This document shows positions 35,794-46,122 of a stretch of 64,000 nucleotides of DNA, one piece after another. The notes beneath the pieces are model-generated. The model made no database searches. It was not told the origin of the DNA and saw nothing but the letters and a program-made list of their open reading frames with translations. A program made the translations under genes and the position numbers. The stretch lies in NCBI RefSeq assembly GCF_036010505.1, contig NZ_CP108569.1, positions 2,916,001-2,980,000 on the forward strand. Reading direction: 5' to 3'. The stretch's first letter is position 1; every line of letters begins with the position of its first letter. This DNA comes from Streptomyces sp. NBC_01197. Its GTDB lineage: Bacteria; Actinomycetota; Actinomycetes; Streptomycetales; Streptomycetaceae.

Positions 35794-37641
35794 TCACTCC
35801 ACAGTCACCGACTTCGCGAGGTTGCGCGGCTGGTCGACCTCGTTGCCCCGCGCGGTCGCCAGTTCGCAGGCGAAGACCTGGAGCGGGACGGCCGCGACCA
35901 GGGGCTGCAGCAGGGTGGGCGTCGCCGGGATGCGGATCAGGTGGTCGGCGTACGGCACGACTGCCTCGTCCCCCTCCTCCGCGATGACGATGGTCCGCGC
36001 TCCGCGTGCCCGGATCTCCTGGATGTTCGACACCATCTTCCCGTGCAGCACCGACCGCCCGCGGGGTGAGGGCACGACGACGACCACCGGCAGATCCTCC
36101 TCGATCAGCGCGATGGGACCGTGCTTGAGCTCGCCGGCCGCGAATCCCTCCGCGTGCATATAGGCGAGTTCCTTCAACTTGAGCGCACCTTCCAGCGCGA
36201 CCGGATACCCGACATGCCTGCCGAGGAACAGCACGGTGTCCTTGCCGGCCAGCGACCGCGCCAACTCCCGTACCGGCTCCATGGTTTCCAGCACTCGCTC
36301 GACCTGGCAGGAGATCTCGGACAGCTCCCGGATGACAACCCGGATCTCGTCCGCCCACTTCGTCCCGCGCACCTGCCCCAGATAGAGCGCGACGAGATAG
36401 CAGGCCACCAGCTGCGTCAGAAAGGCCTTGGTCGACGCGACGGCCACCTCGGGTCCGGCGTGCGTATAGAGCACTGCGTCCGACTCCCGTGGAATGGTCG
36501 AACCGTTGGTGTTGCAGATGGCCAGCACCTTCGCGCCCTGCTCGCGGGCGTGACGCAGCGCCATCAGGGTGTCCATGGTCTCGCCGGACTGTGAGATGGC
36601 GATCACCAGTGTCTGCTGGTCGAGGATCGGATCCCGGTAGCGGAACTCACTGGCGAGCTCGGTCTCGCAGGGAATCCGGGTCCAGTGCTCGATGGCGTAC
36701 TTGGCGATCATCCCCGCGTGGAAAGCGGTCCCGCAGGCGACGATGACGACCTTGTTGACCTCGCGCAGCACGGCGGCGGGAATCCGTACCTCGTCGAGCG
36801 TCAGCAGTCCGCCGGTATCGATACGCCCCAGCAGAGTGTCGGCGACAGCCTTCGGCTGCTCGGCGATCTCCTTGAGCATGAAGTAGTCATAACCCCCCTT
36901 TTCCGCCGCCGAAGCGTCCCAGTCGACGTGGTACGAACGGACGTCGGCCGGTGTCCCGTCAAAGCCGGTGACGAGCACGCCGTCCCGGCGGAGCTCCACC
37001 ACCTGGTCCTGCCCCAGCTCGATCGCGGACCGCGTATGGGCGATGAACGCGGCCACGTCCGACGCGAGGAAGGCCTCTCCCTCTCCAACGCCCACCACCA
37101 GCGGTGAGTTCCGCCGCGCGCCGACCACCACATCCGGTTCGTCGGCGTGCACCGCGACCAGCGTGAACGCCCCGTCCAGCCTGCGGCACACCTGCCGCAT
37201 CGCCTCGGCCAGGTCGCCGCACGAGGAGTACGCCTCGGCCAGCAGATGCGCCGTGACCTCCGTGTCGGTCTCGGACGCCAAGTCGTGCCCGCGTCCGGCC
37301 AGTTCGTCACGCAGGGCGGCGAAGTTCTCGATGATCCCGTTGTGGACGACGGCCACTCGGCCCGCATTGTCCAGATGCGGGTGGGCATTCTCGTCGTTGG
37401 GCGCCCCGTGTGTGGCCCAACGGGTGTGCCCGACCCCCGTCGCTCCGGCCGGCAAAGGCCTGTCGACCAGTTCCTTTTCCAGATTGGCGAGCTTCCCGGC
37501 CTTCTTCGCGGCCGCCAGCCCGCCGTCGGCGAGCACCGCCACGCCGGCCGAGTCGTAGCCCCGGTACTCCAGCCTCTTGAGACCCGCGATGACAACATCC
37601 AGCGCCGACTGCCCGCCGACGTACCCCACGATTCCGCACAT
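35794..37641 (-). CDS. glmS: glutamine--fructose-6-phosphate aminotransferase (isomerizing)
   Basis: This is a 615-residue enzyme for the first step of UDP-GlcNAc synthesis. The glutaminase domain starts at nucleophile C2 ([15 protein letters not shown]), with GHTRWATHG and HNGIIENF. Two SIS domains follow (about 285-600): [34 protein letters not shown] and [20 protein letters not shown]. The C-terminus is LAKSVTVE. It supplies GlcN-6-P to GlmM, also encoded here. I see no glmS ribozyme in the leader, as expected for Streptomyces. It is divergent from coaA. Confidence 0.98.
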   Translation of the reverse strand: MCGIVGYVGGQSALDVVIAGLKRLEYRGYDSAGVAVLADGGLAAAKKAGKLANLEKELVDRPLPAGATGVGHTRWATHGAPNDENAHPHLDNAGRVAVVHNGIIENFAALRDELAGRGHDLASETDTEVTAHLLAEAYSSCGDLAEAMRQVCRRLDGAFTLVAVHADEPDVVVGARRNSPLVVGVGEGEAFLASDVAAFIAHTRSAIELGQDQVVELRRDGVLVTGFDGTPADVRSYHVDWDASAAEKGGYDYFMLKEIAEQPKAVADTLLGRIDTGGLLTLDEVRIPAAVLREVNKVVIVACGTAFHAGMIAKYAIEHWTRIPCETELASEFRYRDPILDQQTLVIAISQSGETMDTLMALRHAREQGAKVLAICNTNGSTIPRESDAVLYTHAGPEVAVASTKAFLTQLVACYLVALYLGQVRGTKWADEIRVVIRELSEISCQVERVLETMEPVRELARSLAGKDTVLFLGRHVGYPVALEGALKLKELAYMHAEGFAAGELKHGPIALIEEDLPVVVVVPSPRGRSVLHGKMVSNIQEIRARGARTIVIAEEGDEAVVPYADHLIRIPATPTLLQPLVAAVPLQVFACELATARGNEVDQPRNLAKSVTVE

Positions 37642-37821
37642 CCCGGCAGCCTACGGCGGAGCCGCCCGGAGAGCCTGCTGCGGTCGGCCGTCCGGGACAC
37701 CGCGGCCCCGGATGACCGCAGCACCCGGCCCCGGGTGACCCAGCCCGCCCCGGCCACCCAGCCGGCCCCGAGTGACACACCCCACCCGCCACCCCCGTCG
37801 CACAGCCGCCACAATGAACAG

Positions 37822-38823
37822 GTGATCTCTCCGGTCTCCCCGCCGCCGCGGAGCGCCCACCGGCCCAGGCCGGAGGCGACTCCCTACGTCGACCTCACCC
37901 GTACCGAGTGGAGCGCGCTGCGGGAGAAGACGCCGCTGCCGCTCACCGCCGATGAGGTCGAGCGGCTCCGCGGGCTCGGGGACGTCATAGACCTCGACGA
38001 GGTACGGGACATCTACCTCCCGCTGTCCCGGCTGCTCAACCTCTACGTCCAGGCGTCGGACGGGCTGCGCGGGGCCCTCAACACCTTCCTGGGCGACGCG
38101 GGCAACGGCCACGGCACCCAGCACGGCACCCCCTTCGTCATAGGGGTCGCCGGGAGCGTCGCCGTCGGCAAGTCCACCGTCGCCCGCCTCCTCCAGGCGC
38201 TGCTCGCCCGCTGGCCGGAGCACCCGCGCGTCGAACTGGTCACCACCGACGGGTTCCTGTACCCGATGGAGGAGTTGAAGCGGCGCGGGCTCATGGGCCG
38301 CAAGGGGTTCCCCGAGTCGTACGACCGTCGTGCCCTCACCCGGTTCGTCGCGGACGTGAAGTCCGGCAGGGACGAGGTCACCGCCCCGGTCTACTCGCAC
38401 CTGATCTACGACATCGTGCCCGGCGAGCGGCTGACCGTACGCCGCCCGGACATCCTCATCGTGGAGGGGCTGAACGTGCTGCAGCCCGCCCTTCCCGGCA
38501 GCGACGGCCGTACCCGGATCGGTCTCGCCGATTACTTCGACTTCTCCGTGTACGTGGACGCGCGCGCCGATGACATCGAGAGCTGGTACCTCAACAGGTT
38601 CAGGAAGCTGCGCGCGACGGCCTTCCAGGACCCGTCCTCGTATTTCAGGAAGTACACCCAGGTCTCCGAGGACGAGGCGCTGGAGTACGCGCGCACCATG
38701 TGGCGGACCATCAACGAACCGAACCTGGTGGAGAATGTGGCACCGACGCGCAGCCGCGCCACCCTCGTCGTGCGCAAGGGCCCGGACCACAAGGTCCAGC
38801 GTCTCTCGCTGCGCAAACTCTGA
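37822..38823 (+). CDS. coaA: type I pantothenate kinase
   Basis: This is a 333-residue kinase for the first step of CoA synthesis. Walker [13 protein letters not shown] is at about 108-119, followed by [33 protein letters not shown] and [10 protein letters not shown]. The C-terminal ERxxLI-like region ([21 protein letters not shown]) is standard. A GTG start ([10 protein letters not shown]) is chosen because family similarity ([10 protein letters not shown]) begins shortly after; the ribosome binding site is weak. The 180-nt spacer to divergent glmS should hold both promoters. Confidence 0.95.
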   Translation: MISPVSPPPRSAHRPRPEATPYVDLTRTEWSALREKTPLPLTADEVERLRGLGDVIDLDEVRDIYLPLSRLLNLYVQASDGLRGALNTFLGDAGNGHGTQHGTPFVIGVAGSVAVGKSTVARLLQALLARWPEHPRVELVTTDGFLYPMEELKRRGLMGRKGFPESYDRRALTRFVADVKSGRDEVTAPVYSHLIYDIVPGERLTVRRPDILIVEGLNVLQPALPGSDGRTRIGLADYFDFSVYVDARADDIESWYLNRFRKLRATAFQDPSSYFRKYTQVSEDEALEYARTMWRTINEPNLVENVAPTRSRATLVVRKGPDHKVQRLSLRKL

Positions 38824-38841
38824 CCTTCCTGGAGTGCCCGC

Positions 38842-39774
38842 GTGCTGCATCTGCGCCTGATCGTGCCCGCCGACCGTACGGACGAGGTTCTGGACCTCAT
38901 AGGCCGCACCGTGGGCACCACGCACCTCGTGGTGATGCCGGGCGCGGCCCGCGATCCGCAGGGAGATGTGGTGCTGTGCGATGTGGCGCGCGAGGCCGGC
39001 GACGACCTGATCGCCGCGCTGCGCGGGCTCGGCATCGACCGGACCGGTTCGATCGCTGTCGAGAACACGGATCTGACGCTCTCCGCGTACGCCGACAAGG
39101 CCGAGGCCGACGCGCCCGGTGAGGGCTCGGACGCGGTGCTGTGGGAGGAGCTGACACAGGCGACCGACGAGGAGTCCACGTTCAGCGCCACCTATGTGGC
39201 GTTCATGGCCGTCGCGACGATGCTGGCCGCCTGCGGTGTGATGCTCGACAACGCGATCCTGATCGTGGGCGCGATGGCGGTGGGGCCCGATTTCGGACCG
39301 CTGGCGGGGATCTCGACGGCGCTCGTGCAGCGGGCTCCGCGTCTGGTGGCGCGGTCGCTGTGGGCGCTGATCGGGGGGTTCGCCGCCGCGATGGTACTGA
39401 CGGCCGGGTTCGCCTGGATGATGAACGCGTTCGGGCTCTTCACCATGCACATGATCGGAGCGGCCCGGCCCAACACGGCGTTCATCTGGCAGCCGGACTG
39501 GATGTCCTTCGTGGTGGCGTTCCTGGCCGGCATCGCGGGGACGCTCTCGCTCACCTCGGCGAAGTCCGGGGCGCTGATCGGTGTGGCCATCTCGGTGACG
39601 ACCGTACCGGCTGCGGCCAATGCGGCGGTGGCGTTCAACTACGGTGAGTACGGCCAGACTTGGGGTTCAGGCGGCCAGCTTCTCGCGAACCTCGGCGGGA
39701 TCGTGCTCGCGGGCACGCTGACCCTGCTGGTGCAGAAGGCCCTGCTGTCGGTACGACGCCGGCGCGCGCACTGA
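38842..39774 (+). CDS. DUF389 domain membrane protein
   Basis: This is a 310-residue protein. An N-terminal soluble ferredoxin-like part (about 1-100) is followed by about six membrane segments (TYVAFMAVATMLAACGVMLD, AILIVGAMAVGPDFGPLAGI, LWALIGGFAAAMVLTAGFAW, FVVAFLAGIAGTLSLTSAKS, LIGVAISVTTVPAAANAAVA, LANLGGIVLAGTLTLLVQKA). The pattern GAMAVGPDFGPLAGIS is the DUF389 hallmark. The function is unknown. It starts with GTG 18 bp after coaA, so the two are probably cotranscribed. Confidence 0.88.
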   Translation: MLHLRLIVPADRTDEVLDLIGRTVGTTHLVVMPGAARDPQGDVVLCDVAREAGDDLIAALRGLGIDRTGSIAVENTDLTLSAYADKAEADAPGEGSDAVLWEELTQATDEESTFSATYVAFMAVATMLAACGVMLDNAILIVGAMAVGPDFGPLAGISTALVQRAPRLVARSLWALIGGFAAAMVLTAGFAWMMNAFGLFTMHMIGAARPNTAFIWQPDWMSFVVAFLAGIAGTLSLTSAKSGALIGVAISVTTVPAAANAAVAFNYGEYGQTWGSGGQLLANLGGIVLAGTLTLLVQKALLSVRRRRAH

Positions 39775-39908
39775 AATGCCGGGCCTGGCGGCCGCGGCTG
39801 AGACTCGGCCGGCCGACACCGGGGCACGCCCGCGATGACTTCACCACCCTGCGACCGGTGCGACCTTAAAAACCCACCAAAACCCCACCGAAAACCCACT
39901 CAAGCGGT

Positions 39909-40567
39909 TGACGCACCCTCGACTCCCGCTCCCCGACGTGCGCCATGGTCTATCGCAGCGAACTCGACGCGGCGCTGACCGAGGCCGCCGCCGCGGCGGG
40001 CGCGGAGGTCCGGGACAGCACCACGCTGACCACCCTCGAACAACAGGGCGCGACCGTCACCGTGCGAGCCAACCGCGGCGGCACTCTCCGCGCCCGGGCC
40101 GTCGTCGGCGCTGACGGCAGCGCCGGCAGAGTCTCCCGGTACGTAGGAGAGCGGTGCGCACAGGTCGACCTCGCCCTGGAGGTCGAAATGCCGGTCGGCG
40201 AAAGGACGGCCGACCGGTGGAGAGGCCGGGCCCTGATGGAATGGGGGCCCGGCCGGGCTCCTTCGGCTGGGTCTTCCCCAAGGGCGACGTCTGCACCGCG
40301 GGAGTGGTGGCCGCCCGTGGAAACCCGGTCGCCCTGCGGGCCTACAAGGAGGACTTCCCTTCCTCAGACGTCAGGGTCTCCCCGGTCCCTCGCACAGCGT
40401 TGACCCGACTGCCTCCGGCATGGCGCCTTCTCGACGCCTACCTCGCCGGCCGCACCAGCGTCGCCGGGATCATGCCCACGCCCCTCACCCGGACCGCCAC
40501 CGCTCTGGCCCTCCGACTCCCGCTCGGACCTGCGAGAAAGCTCTCGGGTGAAGCCCACCGGCCCTGA
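39909..40567 (+). pseudogene. geranylgeranyl reductase-family FAD oxidoreductase, truncated and frameshifted
   Basis: There are two open stretches of the same protein in different frames. SELDAALTEAAAAAGAEV with RARAVVGADGSAGRVSRYVG is in frame from 39945 to about 40250. PGSFGWVFPKGDVCTAGVVA and LLDAYLAGRTSVAGIMPTPL continue in another frame to 40567. The piece just before 39945 (PLPDVRH) is in a third frame. The N-terminal FAD dinucleotide motif is missing altogether, and only the middle and C-terminal thirds of a ~400-residue family remain. It is a decayed gene, oriented convergent with glmM. Confidence 0.75.
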
Positions 40568-40588
40568 GCGAGAGGAAGAGAGGCGGCC

Positions 40589-41947
40589 CTACCCCAGCGC
40601 GGACTTCACCACGTCGGCCAGCCGTGCCGCCACCGTCTTCGCCTGCTCGATGTCCGCGGCCTCGACCATGACCCGCACCAGCGGTTCCGTACCGGAGGGA
40701 CGCAGCAGTACCCGGCCGGTCGAGCCCAGTTCGCGCTCGGCCTCGGTCACCGCCGCCCTCAGCTCGGCCGATGTGGCGACCCGCGACCTGTCCACGTCCG
40801 GCACATTGACCAGGACCTGCGGCAGCCGCATCATCACACCCGCCAGCTCGGCCAGCGTCCGGCCGGTGGCCGCGACCCGGGCGGCCAGCATCAGTCCGGT
40901 GAGGGTGCCGTCGCCGGTCGTCGCGTGGTCGAGCACGATGACGTGGCCGGACTGCTCGCCGCCCAGCGCGTAGCCGTGCTCCTTCATCGACTCCAGGACA
41001 TAGCGGTCGCCGACCGCCGTCTGGACCAGCTCGATGCCCTCGCGCTCCATGGCCATCTTGAACCCGAGGTTGGACATCACGGTGCCCACCACGGTGTTCC
41101 CCCGCAGCGTGCCCGCCTCGCGCATGGCGAGGGCCAGGACGGCGAGGATCTGGTCACCGTCGACCTCCTCGCCGGACGCGTCCACGGCGAGGCAGCGGTC
41201 GGCGTCGCCGTCGTGCGCGATGCCGAAGTCGGCGCCGTGTTCGACCACGGCGGCCTTGAGCAGCGCCAGATGGGTCGAGCCGCAGCCGTCGTTGATGTTC
41301 AGCCCGTCGGGCTCGGCGCCCAGAGTGACGACCTCGGCCCCGGCCCGGGTGAAAGCCTCGGGCGAGACGCGGGACGCCGCGCCGTGTGCCTCGTCGAGGA
41401 CGACCTTGAGGCCGTCGAGCCGGTTGGGCAGGACGCCGATGAGATGGGCGACGTACTGGTCGAAGCCCTGGTCGTACGTACGGACCCGGCCCACGCCCCC
41501 GCCCGTCGGGCGCTCCCACGGCTCGCCGGTGCGGTGCTGGTCGTAGACCGTCTCGACGCGGTCCTCCAGCTCGTCGGCGAGTTTGTGGCCGCCACGCGCG
41601 AAGAACTTGATGCCGTTGTCCGGCATGGCGTTGTGGCTGGCGGAGAGCATCACGCCGAAGTCGGCGCCCAGCGCACCGGTGAGATACGCCACCGCCGGGG
41701 TGGGCAGCACACCGACGCGCAGGACGTCCACGCCCGCGCTCGCGAGGCCCGCGACGACTGCGGCCTCCAGGAACTCTCCGGAGGCACGCGGATCGCGTCC
41801 GACCACCGCTTTCGGCCGATGGCCCTCGAATGTGCCCGCTTCCGCGAGTACGTGCGCCGCCGCGACCGAGAGACCGAGCGCCAGCTCCGCCGTCAGGTCC
41901 ACGTTGGCGACACCGCGCACACCGTCCGTGCCGAAGAGTCGTCCCAC
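40589..41947 (-). CDS. glmM: phosphoglucosamine mutase
   Basis: This is a 452-residue alpha-D-phosphohexomutase converting GlcN-6-P to GlcN-1-P. Catalytic Ser104 lies in [17 protein letters not shown], the metal loop is [12 protein letters not shown], the sugar loop is GGEQSGHVI, and the phosphate site is [18 protein letters not shown] start ([12 protein letters not shown]) with GGAGG at 6 nt is chosen; the upstream extension has no similarity. It follows rplM-rpsI across a hairpin, the common actinobacterial order. Confidence 0.97.
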   Translation of the reverse strand: MGRLFGTDGVRGVANVDLTAELALGLSVAAAHVLAEAGTFEGHRPKAVVGRDPRASGEFLEAAVVAGLASAGVDVLRVGVLPTPAVAYLTGALGADFGVMLSASHNAMPDNGIKFFARGGHKLADELEDRVETVYDQHRTGEPWERPTGGGVGRVRTYDQGFDQYVAHLIGVLPNRLDGLKVVLDEAHGAASRVSPEAFTRAGAEVVTLGAEPDGLNINDGCGSTHLALLKAAVVEHGADFGIAHDGDADRCLAVDASGEEVDGDQILAVLALAMREAGTLRGNTVVGTVMSNLGFKMAMEREGIELVQTAVGDRYVLESMKEHGYALGGEQSGHVIVLDHATTGDGTLTGLMLAARVAATGRTLAELAGVMMRLPQVLVNVPDVDRSRVATSAELRAAVTEAERELGSTGRVLLRPSGTEPLVRVMVEAADIEQAKTVAARLADVVKSALG

Positions 41948-42055
41948 TGCTGTCCTCCGAAAGATGCTCCGAGAAATTCCGAATACCCAATACCCAGGTC
42001 TCTGAGCGCCGTGAACGTCTTGTGCCGTTATACGCCGGAGGACCTGATAAACGAA

Positions 42056-42088
42056 CGCCCCGGCAGCACAGAAGGTGCCGCCGGGGCG
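42056..42088 (-). terminator. hairpin after rpsI
   Basis: An imperfect stem of CGCCCCGGCaGCAC pairs with GTGCCGCCGGGGCG around a 5-nt loop. It lies between the rpsI stop and the glmM start and probably ends or attenuates the rplM-rpsI transcript. No U-run, as usual in Streptomyces. Confidence 0.7.
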
Positions 42089-42130
42089 AACGTACAAACA
42101 GGGTCGTGCATGCAGCCCTGCAAGCCGTGT

Positions 42131-42667
42131 TTAGCGCTTGCTGTACTGCGGGGCCTTACGGGCCTTCTTGAGACCGGCCTTCTTGCGCTCGACCGCACGG
42201 TCGTCGCGGGAGAGGAAGCCGGCCTTCTTCAGCGTGGCGCGGTTGTTGTCCACGTCCGCCTCGTTCAGCGATCGGGCCACGCCGAGGCGCAGGGCGCCGG
42301 CCTGACCGGACACGCCGCCACCCGAGATGCGGGCGATGACGTCGTAGCGGTTGTCGAGCTCGAGCACCTTGAAGGGCTCGTTGACTTCCTGCTGGTGCAC
42401 CTTGTTGGGGAAGTAGTCCTCAAGGGTGCGACCGTTGATCTTCCACTTGCCGGTGCCCGGAACGATCCGGACGCGGGCAATGGCGTTCTTGCGACGGCCC
42501 AGGCCGGCCGCCGGCTGCGGGTCGCCGAAGCGGCCCGCGAGCGACTCGCTGGTGTACTCGCCCTCGACGGGAACCTCGGACTCGAAGGTGGTCACCTCGG
42601 CGAAGGTCTCTTCGCCCTCGGTGCCCGCCACGTCGTCGGTGGGCGTCTCTGCAGTGGTCTCGGCCAC
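42131..42667 (-). CDS. rpsI: 30S ribosomal protein S9
   Basis: This is a 178-residue S9. The conserved body starts at [20 protein letters not shown] (about residue 55) and ends in the basic tail [17 protein letters not shown], which reaches the P-site tRNA. The first 54 residues are an acidic Thr/Glu-rich extension ([17 protein letters not shown]) found in actinobacterial S9 and absent from E. coli. It lies 44 bp after rplM. Confidence 0.98.
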   Translation of the reverse strand: MAETTAETPTDDVAGTEGEETFAEVTTFESEVPVEGEYTSESLAGRFGDPQPAAGLGRRKNAIARVRIVPGTGKWKINGRTLEDYFPNKVHQQEVNEPFKVLELDNRYDVIARISGGGVSGQAGALRLGVARSLNEADVDNNRATLKKAGFLSRDDRAVERKKAGLKKARKAPQYSKR

Positions 42668-42711
42668 GATTCTCCTCAGATCTTTCTTTACGTCTTAGGG
42701 GGTGGCCGGAA

Positions 42712-43155
42712 CTACTGCGCGACCTGGGTGATCTCGAACGGGACAGGCTGCTGGGCAGCGTGCGGGTGCTGGTCTCCCGCGTAGATCTTCAGCTTCGAGA
42801 GCACCTGACGGCCCAGGGTGTTCTTCGGGATCATGCCCTTGATGGCCTTCTCGATGGCCTTCTCGGGGCTCTTCTCGAGCAGCTCGTCATAGCGGACGGA
42901 ACGCAGACCACCCGGGTAACCGGAGTGGCGGTACGCCATCTTCTGGGTCTTCTTGTTGCCGGAGAGGTGAACCTTCTCGGCGTTGATGATGATGACGAAG
43001 TCGCCCATGTCCATGTGCGGGGCGTAGATCGCCTTGTGCTTGCCCCGCAGGAGGGTGGCGGCGGTAGTCGCCAGACGGCCCAGGACGATGTCCTGCGCGT
43101 CGATGATGTGCCACTGGCGAGTGACATCGCCGGGCTTGGGGCTGTACGTACGCAC
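42712..43155 (-). CDS. rplM: 50S ribosomal protein L13
   Basis: This is a 147-residue L13: [37 protein letters not shown] and the [20 protein letters not shown] segment. A GTG start with GAAGG 7 nt upstream is used. It leads the rplM-rpsI unit; in other bacteria L13 or S9 regulates this operon, not tested here. Confidence 0.98.
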   Translation of the reverse strand: MRTYSPKPGDVTRQWHIIDAQDIVLGRLATTAATLLRGKHKAIYAPHMDMGDFVIIINAEKVHLSGNKKTQKMAYRHSGYPGGLRSVRYDELLEKSPEKAIEKAIKGMIPKNTLGRQVLSKLKIYAGDQHPHAAQQPVPFEITQVAQ

Positions 43156-43484
43156 TTCGTAGCCTTCGCTTCTTCAGTGGATGGGGTCCAGACACACGGC
43201 ACCCCTGAAGCGATCTGCAGCTGGGGCTCACAATGCCGGGGACGCTGCCCGTATGCGAGCCACTGGTAACTGCTCCAGGGAACCTACGTAAGGGCCCTTC
43301 GCGTGAGAACGACGAAGCCAATACGTATAACAATCCCTGAGACTACCCGCGCCGCCCCGGCTGGGTCAAAACAGCCGGCCCGGGCCCGGGATCACGGGTC
43401 CGGACGAGGGTGACGAGGGTACTGCCACCGGACCGGCTGCCCCGGCCGCCGCCCCCGTCACACCCACCGCACCATCCGCCTCGC
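43156..43484. other. spacer upstream of rplM (329 bases): promoter region, no gene
   Basis: This is the rplM control region and the 3' flank of the ABC-F gene. An AT-rich patch around 43321-43332 (TATACGTATTGG read on the minus strand) is the best candidate for the rplM promoter core, about 170 nt upstream. GC-rich repeats such as CCCGGGCCCGGG near 43378 could end the convergent transcripts. I see no gene. Confidence 0.45.
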
Positions 43485-45104
43485 CTACCGCACCCGCTCC
43501 ACGCGCCGCTCGTCCCACACCGGCTCGGCCGTCTCCCGTACGACGCCGTCCGAGCCGAAGACCAGATACCGGTCGAAGGACTTCGCGAACCAGCGGTCGT
43601 GGGTGACAGCGACGACCGTCCCCTCGTACGCCTCAAGCCCCTCCTGAAGTGCCTCGGCCGACTCCAGGTCCAGGTTGTCCGTCGGTTCGTCCAGCAGAAG
43701 CGCCGTGGTGCCGGCCAGCTCCAGGAGCAGAATCTGGAAGCGCGCCTGCTGGCCGCCGGAGAGCCGGTCGAAGAGCTGGTCGCCCTGGCGCTCCATCTCG
43801 TACCGGCGCAGCACGCCCATGGCCGCCCCCCGGTCCTTCGCGTGCTCCGACCACAGGATGTCGACGAGCGTGCGGCCCAGCAGCTCCGGATGGGCGTGGG
43901 TCTGGGCGAAGTGGCCGGGCACCACCCGGGCGCCCGTCTTCCACTGACCGGTGTGGGCGACGGCGCCGCCGGCGAGCAGCCGCAGGAAGTGGGACTTGCC
44001 CGACCCGTTGGAGCCGAGCACCGCGACCCGCTCGCCGTAGAAGATCTCCAGCGAGAAGGGCTTCATCAGGCCGGTCAGCTCAAGGTTCTCGCAGGTCACA
44101 GCCCGTACGCCGGTGCGGCCTCCGCGCAGCCGCATGCTGATCTCCTGCTCGCGCGGCGGCTCCGGCGGCGGCCCCGCCTCCTCGAACTTCTGGAAGCGGG
44201 TCTGCATGGCCCGGTAGCGCGATGCCATGTCGGGGCTGCTCGCCGCCTGGTTCCGCAGCCGCAGCACCAGCGCCTTCAGCCGGGCGTGCTCCTCGTCCCA
44301 GCGCCGCTTGAGCTCCTCGAACCTCGCGAATCGCTCCTTGCGGGCCGCGTGGTATGTGTCGAAACCGCCGCCGTGCACCCAGACGTCCGAGCCGGCCGGA
44401 CCGGGCTCCACACTCACGATCTTCTCGGCGGCCCTCGACAGCAGCTCCCGGTCGTGGGAGACGAAGAGCACCGTCTTACGGGTCTCCTTCAGCCGCTCCT
44501 CCAGCCAGCGCTTGCCCGGCACGTCCAGGTAGTTGTCCGGCTCGTCGAGCAGCAGCACCTCGTCGGGCCCCCGCAGCAGCGCCTCAAGGACCAGCCGCTT
44601 CTGCTCGCCGCCGGAGAGCGTCCGCACCTCGCGGAACTGCGCCTTGTCGTAGGGGACGCCGAGCGCCGCCATGGTGCACATGTCCCAGACGGTCTCGGCC
44701 TCGTACCCCTGCACCTCGGCCCAGTCGCTCAGCGCCTGCGCGTACGTCATCTGCGCGGCCTCGTCGTCGACTGTCATGATCAGGTGCTCGGCGGCGTCCA
44801 CGGCCTGCGCCGCTTCCCGGATCCGCGGCTGCGCAACCGAGACGAGCAGGTCCCGGACCGTACGGCCGTCGCGGACCGAGCCGACGAACTGCCGCATCAC
44901 GCCGAGGCCGCCGCTCACCGAGACCGTCCCGCCGTGCGGCTGGATCTCCCCCGCGATCAGCCGCAGCAGGGTGGTCTTGCCGGCGCCGTTGGCACCCACC
45001 AGGGCCACGACCGCGCCGTCGCCCACCCGGAACGAGGCATCACCGAGCAGCACCCGCCCGTCCGGCAAGTAGTACTCAAGATGGCCCGCTTCAAGATGTC
45101 CCAT
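43485..45104 (-). CDS. ABC-F family ATP-binding protein (duplicated ABC ATPase)
   Basis: This is a 539-residue soluble protein with two ABC cassettes and no membrane domain. Domain 1 has Walker A GANGAGKTT (37-45), signature LSGGEQKR and DEPDNYLD. A charged linker of about 80 residues follows, then domain 2 with GSNGSGKSH, LSGGQQAR and DEPTDNLD. ABC-F proteins act on the ribosome in translation or antibiotic resistance; which applies here is not readable. Some signatures deviate (SHFLRL after the second Walker A, DEPDN rather than DEPTN). The start MGHLEAGHLE is chosen over a longer frame by family similarity. Confidence 0.9.
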   Translation of the reverse strand: MGHLEAGHLEYYLPDGRVLLGDASFRVGDGAVVALVGANGAGKTTLLRLIAGEIQPHGGTVSVSGGLGVMRQFVGSVRDGRTVRDLLVSVAQPRIREAAQAVDAAEHLIMTVDDEAAQMTYAQALSDWAEVQGYEAETVWDMCTMAALGVPYDKAQFREVRTLSGGEQKRLVLEALLRGPDEVLLLDEPDNYLDVPGKRWLEERLKETRKTVLFVSHDRELLSRAAEKIVSVEPGPAGSDVWVHGGGFDTYHAARKERFARFEELKRRWDEEHARLKALVLRLRNQAASSPDMASRYRAMQTRFQKFEEAGPPPEPPREQEISMRLRGGRTGVRAVTCENLELTGLMKPFSLEIFYGERVAVLGSNGSGKSHFLRLLAGGAVAHTGQWKTGARVVPGHFAQTHAHPELLGRTLVDILWSEHAKDRGAAMGVLRRYEMERQGDQLFDRLSGGQQARFQILLLELAGTTALLLDEPTDNLDLESAEALQEGLEAYEGTVVAVTHDRWFAKSFDRYLVFGSDGVVRETAEPVWDERRVERVR

Positions 45105-45186
45105 GCACCGGATTGTCGCCCACGCCCACCCCGACGAGGCAACCGGATTCCGGTGCCCCTGGGGCTCCGGCCCCACAAAGCGCGAT

Positions 45187-45192
45187 TAGTAT
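45187..45192 (+). promoter_or_regulatory. -10 element placing transcription start at a start codon (leaderless mRNA)
   Basis: TAGTAT lies 7 nt before the ATG at 45200, the correct distance for a transcript that begins at the start codon itself. No Shine-Dalgarno is present, consistent with a leaderless mRNA, common in actinobacteria. The -35 is not clear. Confidence 0.5.
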
Positions 45193-45199
45193 GCGCGCC

Positions 45200-46111
45200 A
45201 TGAGCTTCGGGCAAGGGGGGCCCTCCTGGGGGCCGGGGGATTCACAGCGGAACAACGCGAGCGGCCGGGACGGCCGGTGGCAGGCTCCGGGCGGTCAGGC
45301 GCCCGGCGGGACCGGCGGGACACCCGACTGGGCGGCGCTGGCCGACGAGAGCGCCGCGCGCGGCAAACGCAGGAAGCTGCTGCTGATCGGCGGCGGGGTA
45401 CTGGCGACCGCCGTGGTGGGTGCCCTCGTCGCGGCCGTGGTCGTGGCGGCGGGCAACGGATCCGACACGTCCGGCAAGGACCTCCCCTCCCCCGAGGCGC
45501 TGCCGAGCAAGAGCGGCGAGGCCCTGCCGTCCTTCACGCCGAAGGCCCCGCCTCCGCCGCCCAACCCCAAGGACTTCATCTCCAGCTCGAAGAAGGACAA
45601 GGCCCCGCTCAGCGCCGCCACCCTCTTCCCCGGCGCGACGATCGCGGTGGGCGACCACACGTACCAGAAGGCGGCCACCCACCGCACCACGGCCTGCTCG
45701 TCGGTCACCCAGGGCGCGCTCGGGTCCGTGCTGGTCAACAACGGCTGCGGGCAGGTCATCCGGGCGACGTTCAGCAAGGGAGGCGTCGCGGTCACCATCG
45801 GTGTCGCCGTCTTCGACACCGAGGCGCAGGCGCAGAAGGCGATGAAGCAGTCGGCCGGGGGCATCGCCTCGCTCAACGGCGCGGGTGTCCCCACCTTCTG
45901 CCGCAACGGCTCGGTCTGCCGCAGGACCGCCAACGCCTATGGCCGGTACGCCTACTTCACGGTCGGCGGTTTCACCAGTGGCAAGAACGTGACGCAGTCC
46001 GACGCCGGCGTCTTCACGGCGGGCGACGACGTGGCGGAGTTCACCTTCCGCCAGATCGTGGCGCGCGGCCAGGCACAGGCGTCGGCGGCGGCCACCGCCC
46101 CGGCGGGCTGA
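45200..46111 (+). CDS. membrane-anchored extracytoplasmic protein, function unknown
   Basis: This is a 303-residue protein. A Gly/Ser-rich cytoplasmic head (about 1-60), one membrane span (LLLIGGGVLATAVVGALVAA) and a Ser/Pro linker (SFTPKAPPPPPNPKDF) lead to an outside domain at about 135-290. That domain has Cys residues in TTACSSVTQGALGSVLVNNG, NGCGQVIRATFS and CRNGSVCRR, so disulfides are likely. I know of no function. ATGs at 45191 and 45200 are possible; the second is chosen because a -10 box sits 7 nt upstream. It is divergent from the ABC-F gene. Confidence 0.75.
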   Translation: MSFGQGGPSWGPGDSQRNNASGRDGRWQAPGGQAPGGTGGTPDWAALADESAARGKRRKLLLIGGGVLATAVVGALVAAVVVAAGNGSDTSGKDLPSPEALPSKSGEALPSFTPKAPPPPPNPKDFISSSKKDKAPLSAATLFPGATIAVGDHTYQKAATHRTTACSSVTQGALGSVLVNNGCGQVIRATFSKGGVAVTIGVAVFDTEAQAQKAMKQSAGGIASLNGAGVPTFCRNGSVCRRTANAYGRYAYFTVGGFTSGKNVTQSDAGVFTAGDDVAEFTFRQIVARGQAQASAAATAPAG

Positions 46112-46122
46112 GGCCGCTCGGC

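Noticed and set aside
35613..37821. glmS ribozyme or riboswitch
   Set aside because: The upstream region of glmS is only 180 nt, shared with divergent coaA, and shows no recognisable ribozyme core.
40925..42784. Long plus-strand frame opposite glmM and rpsI
   Set aside because: Shadow of two well-conserved genes.
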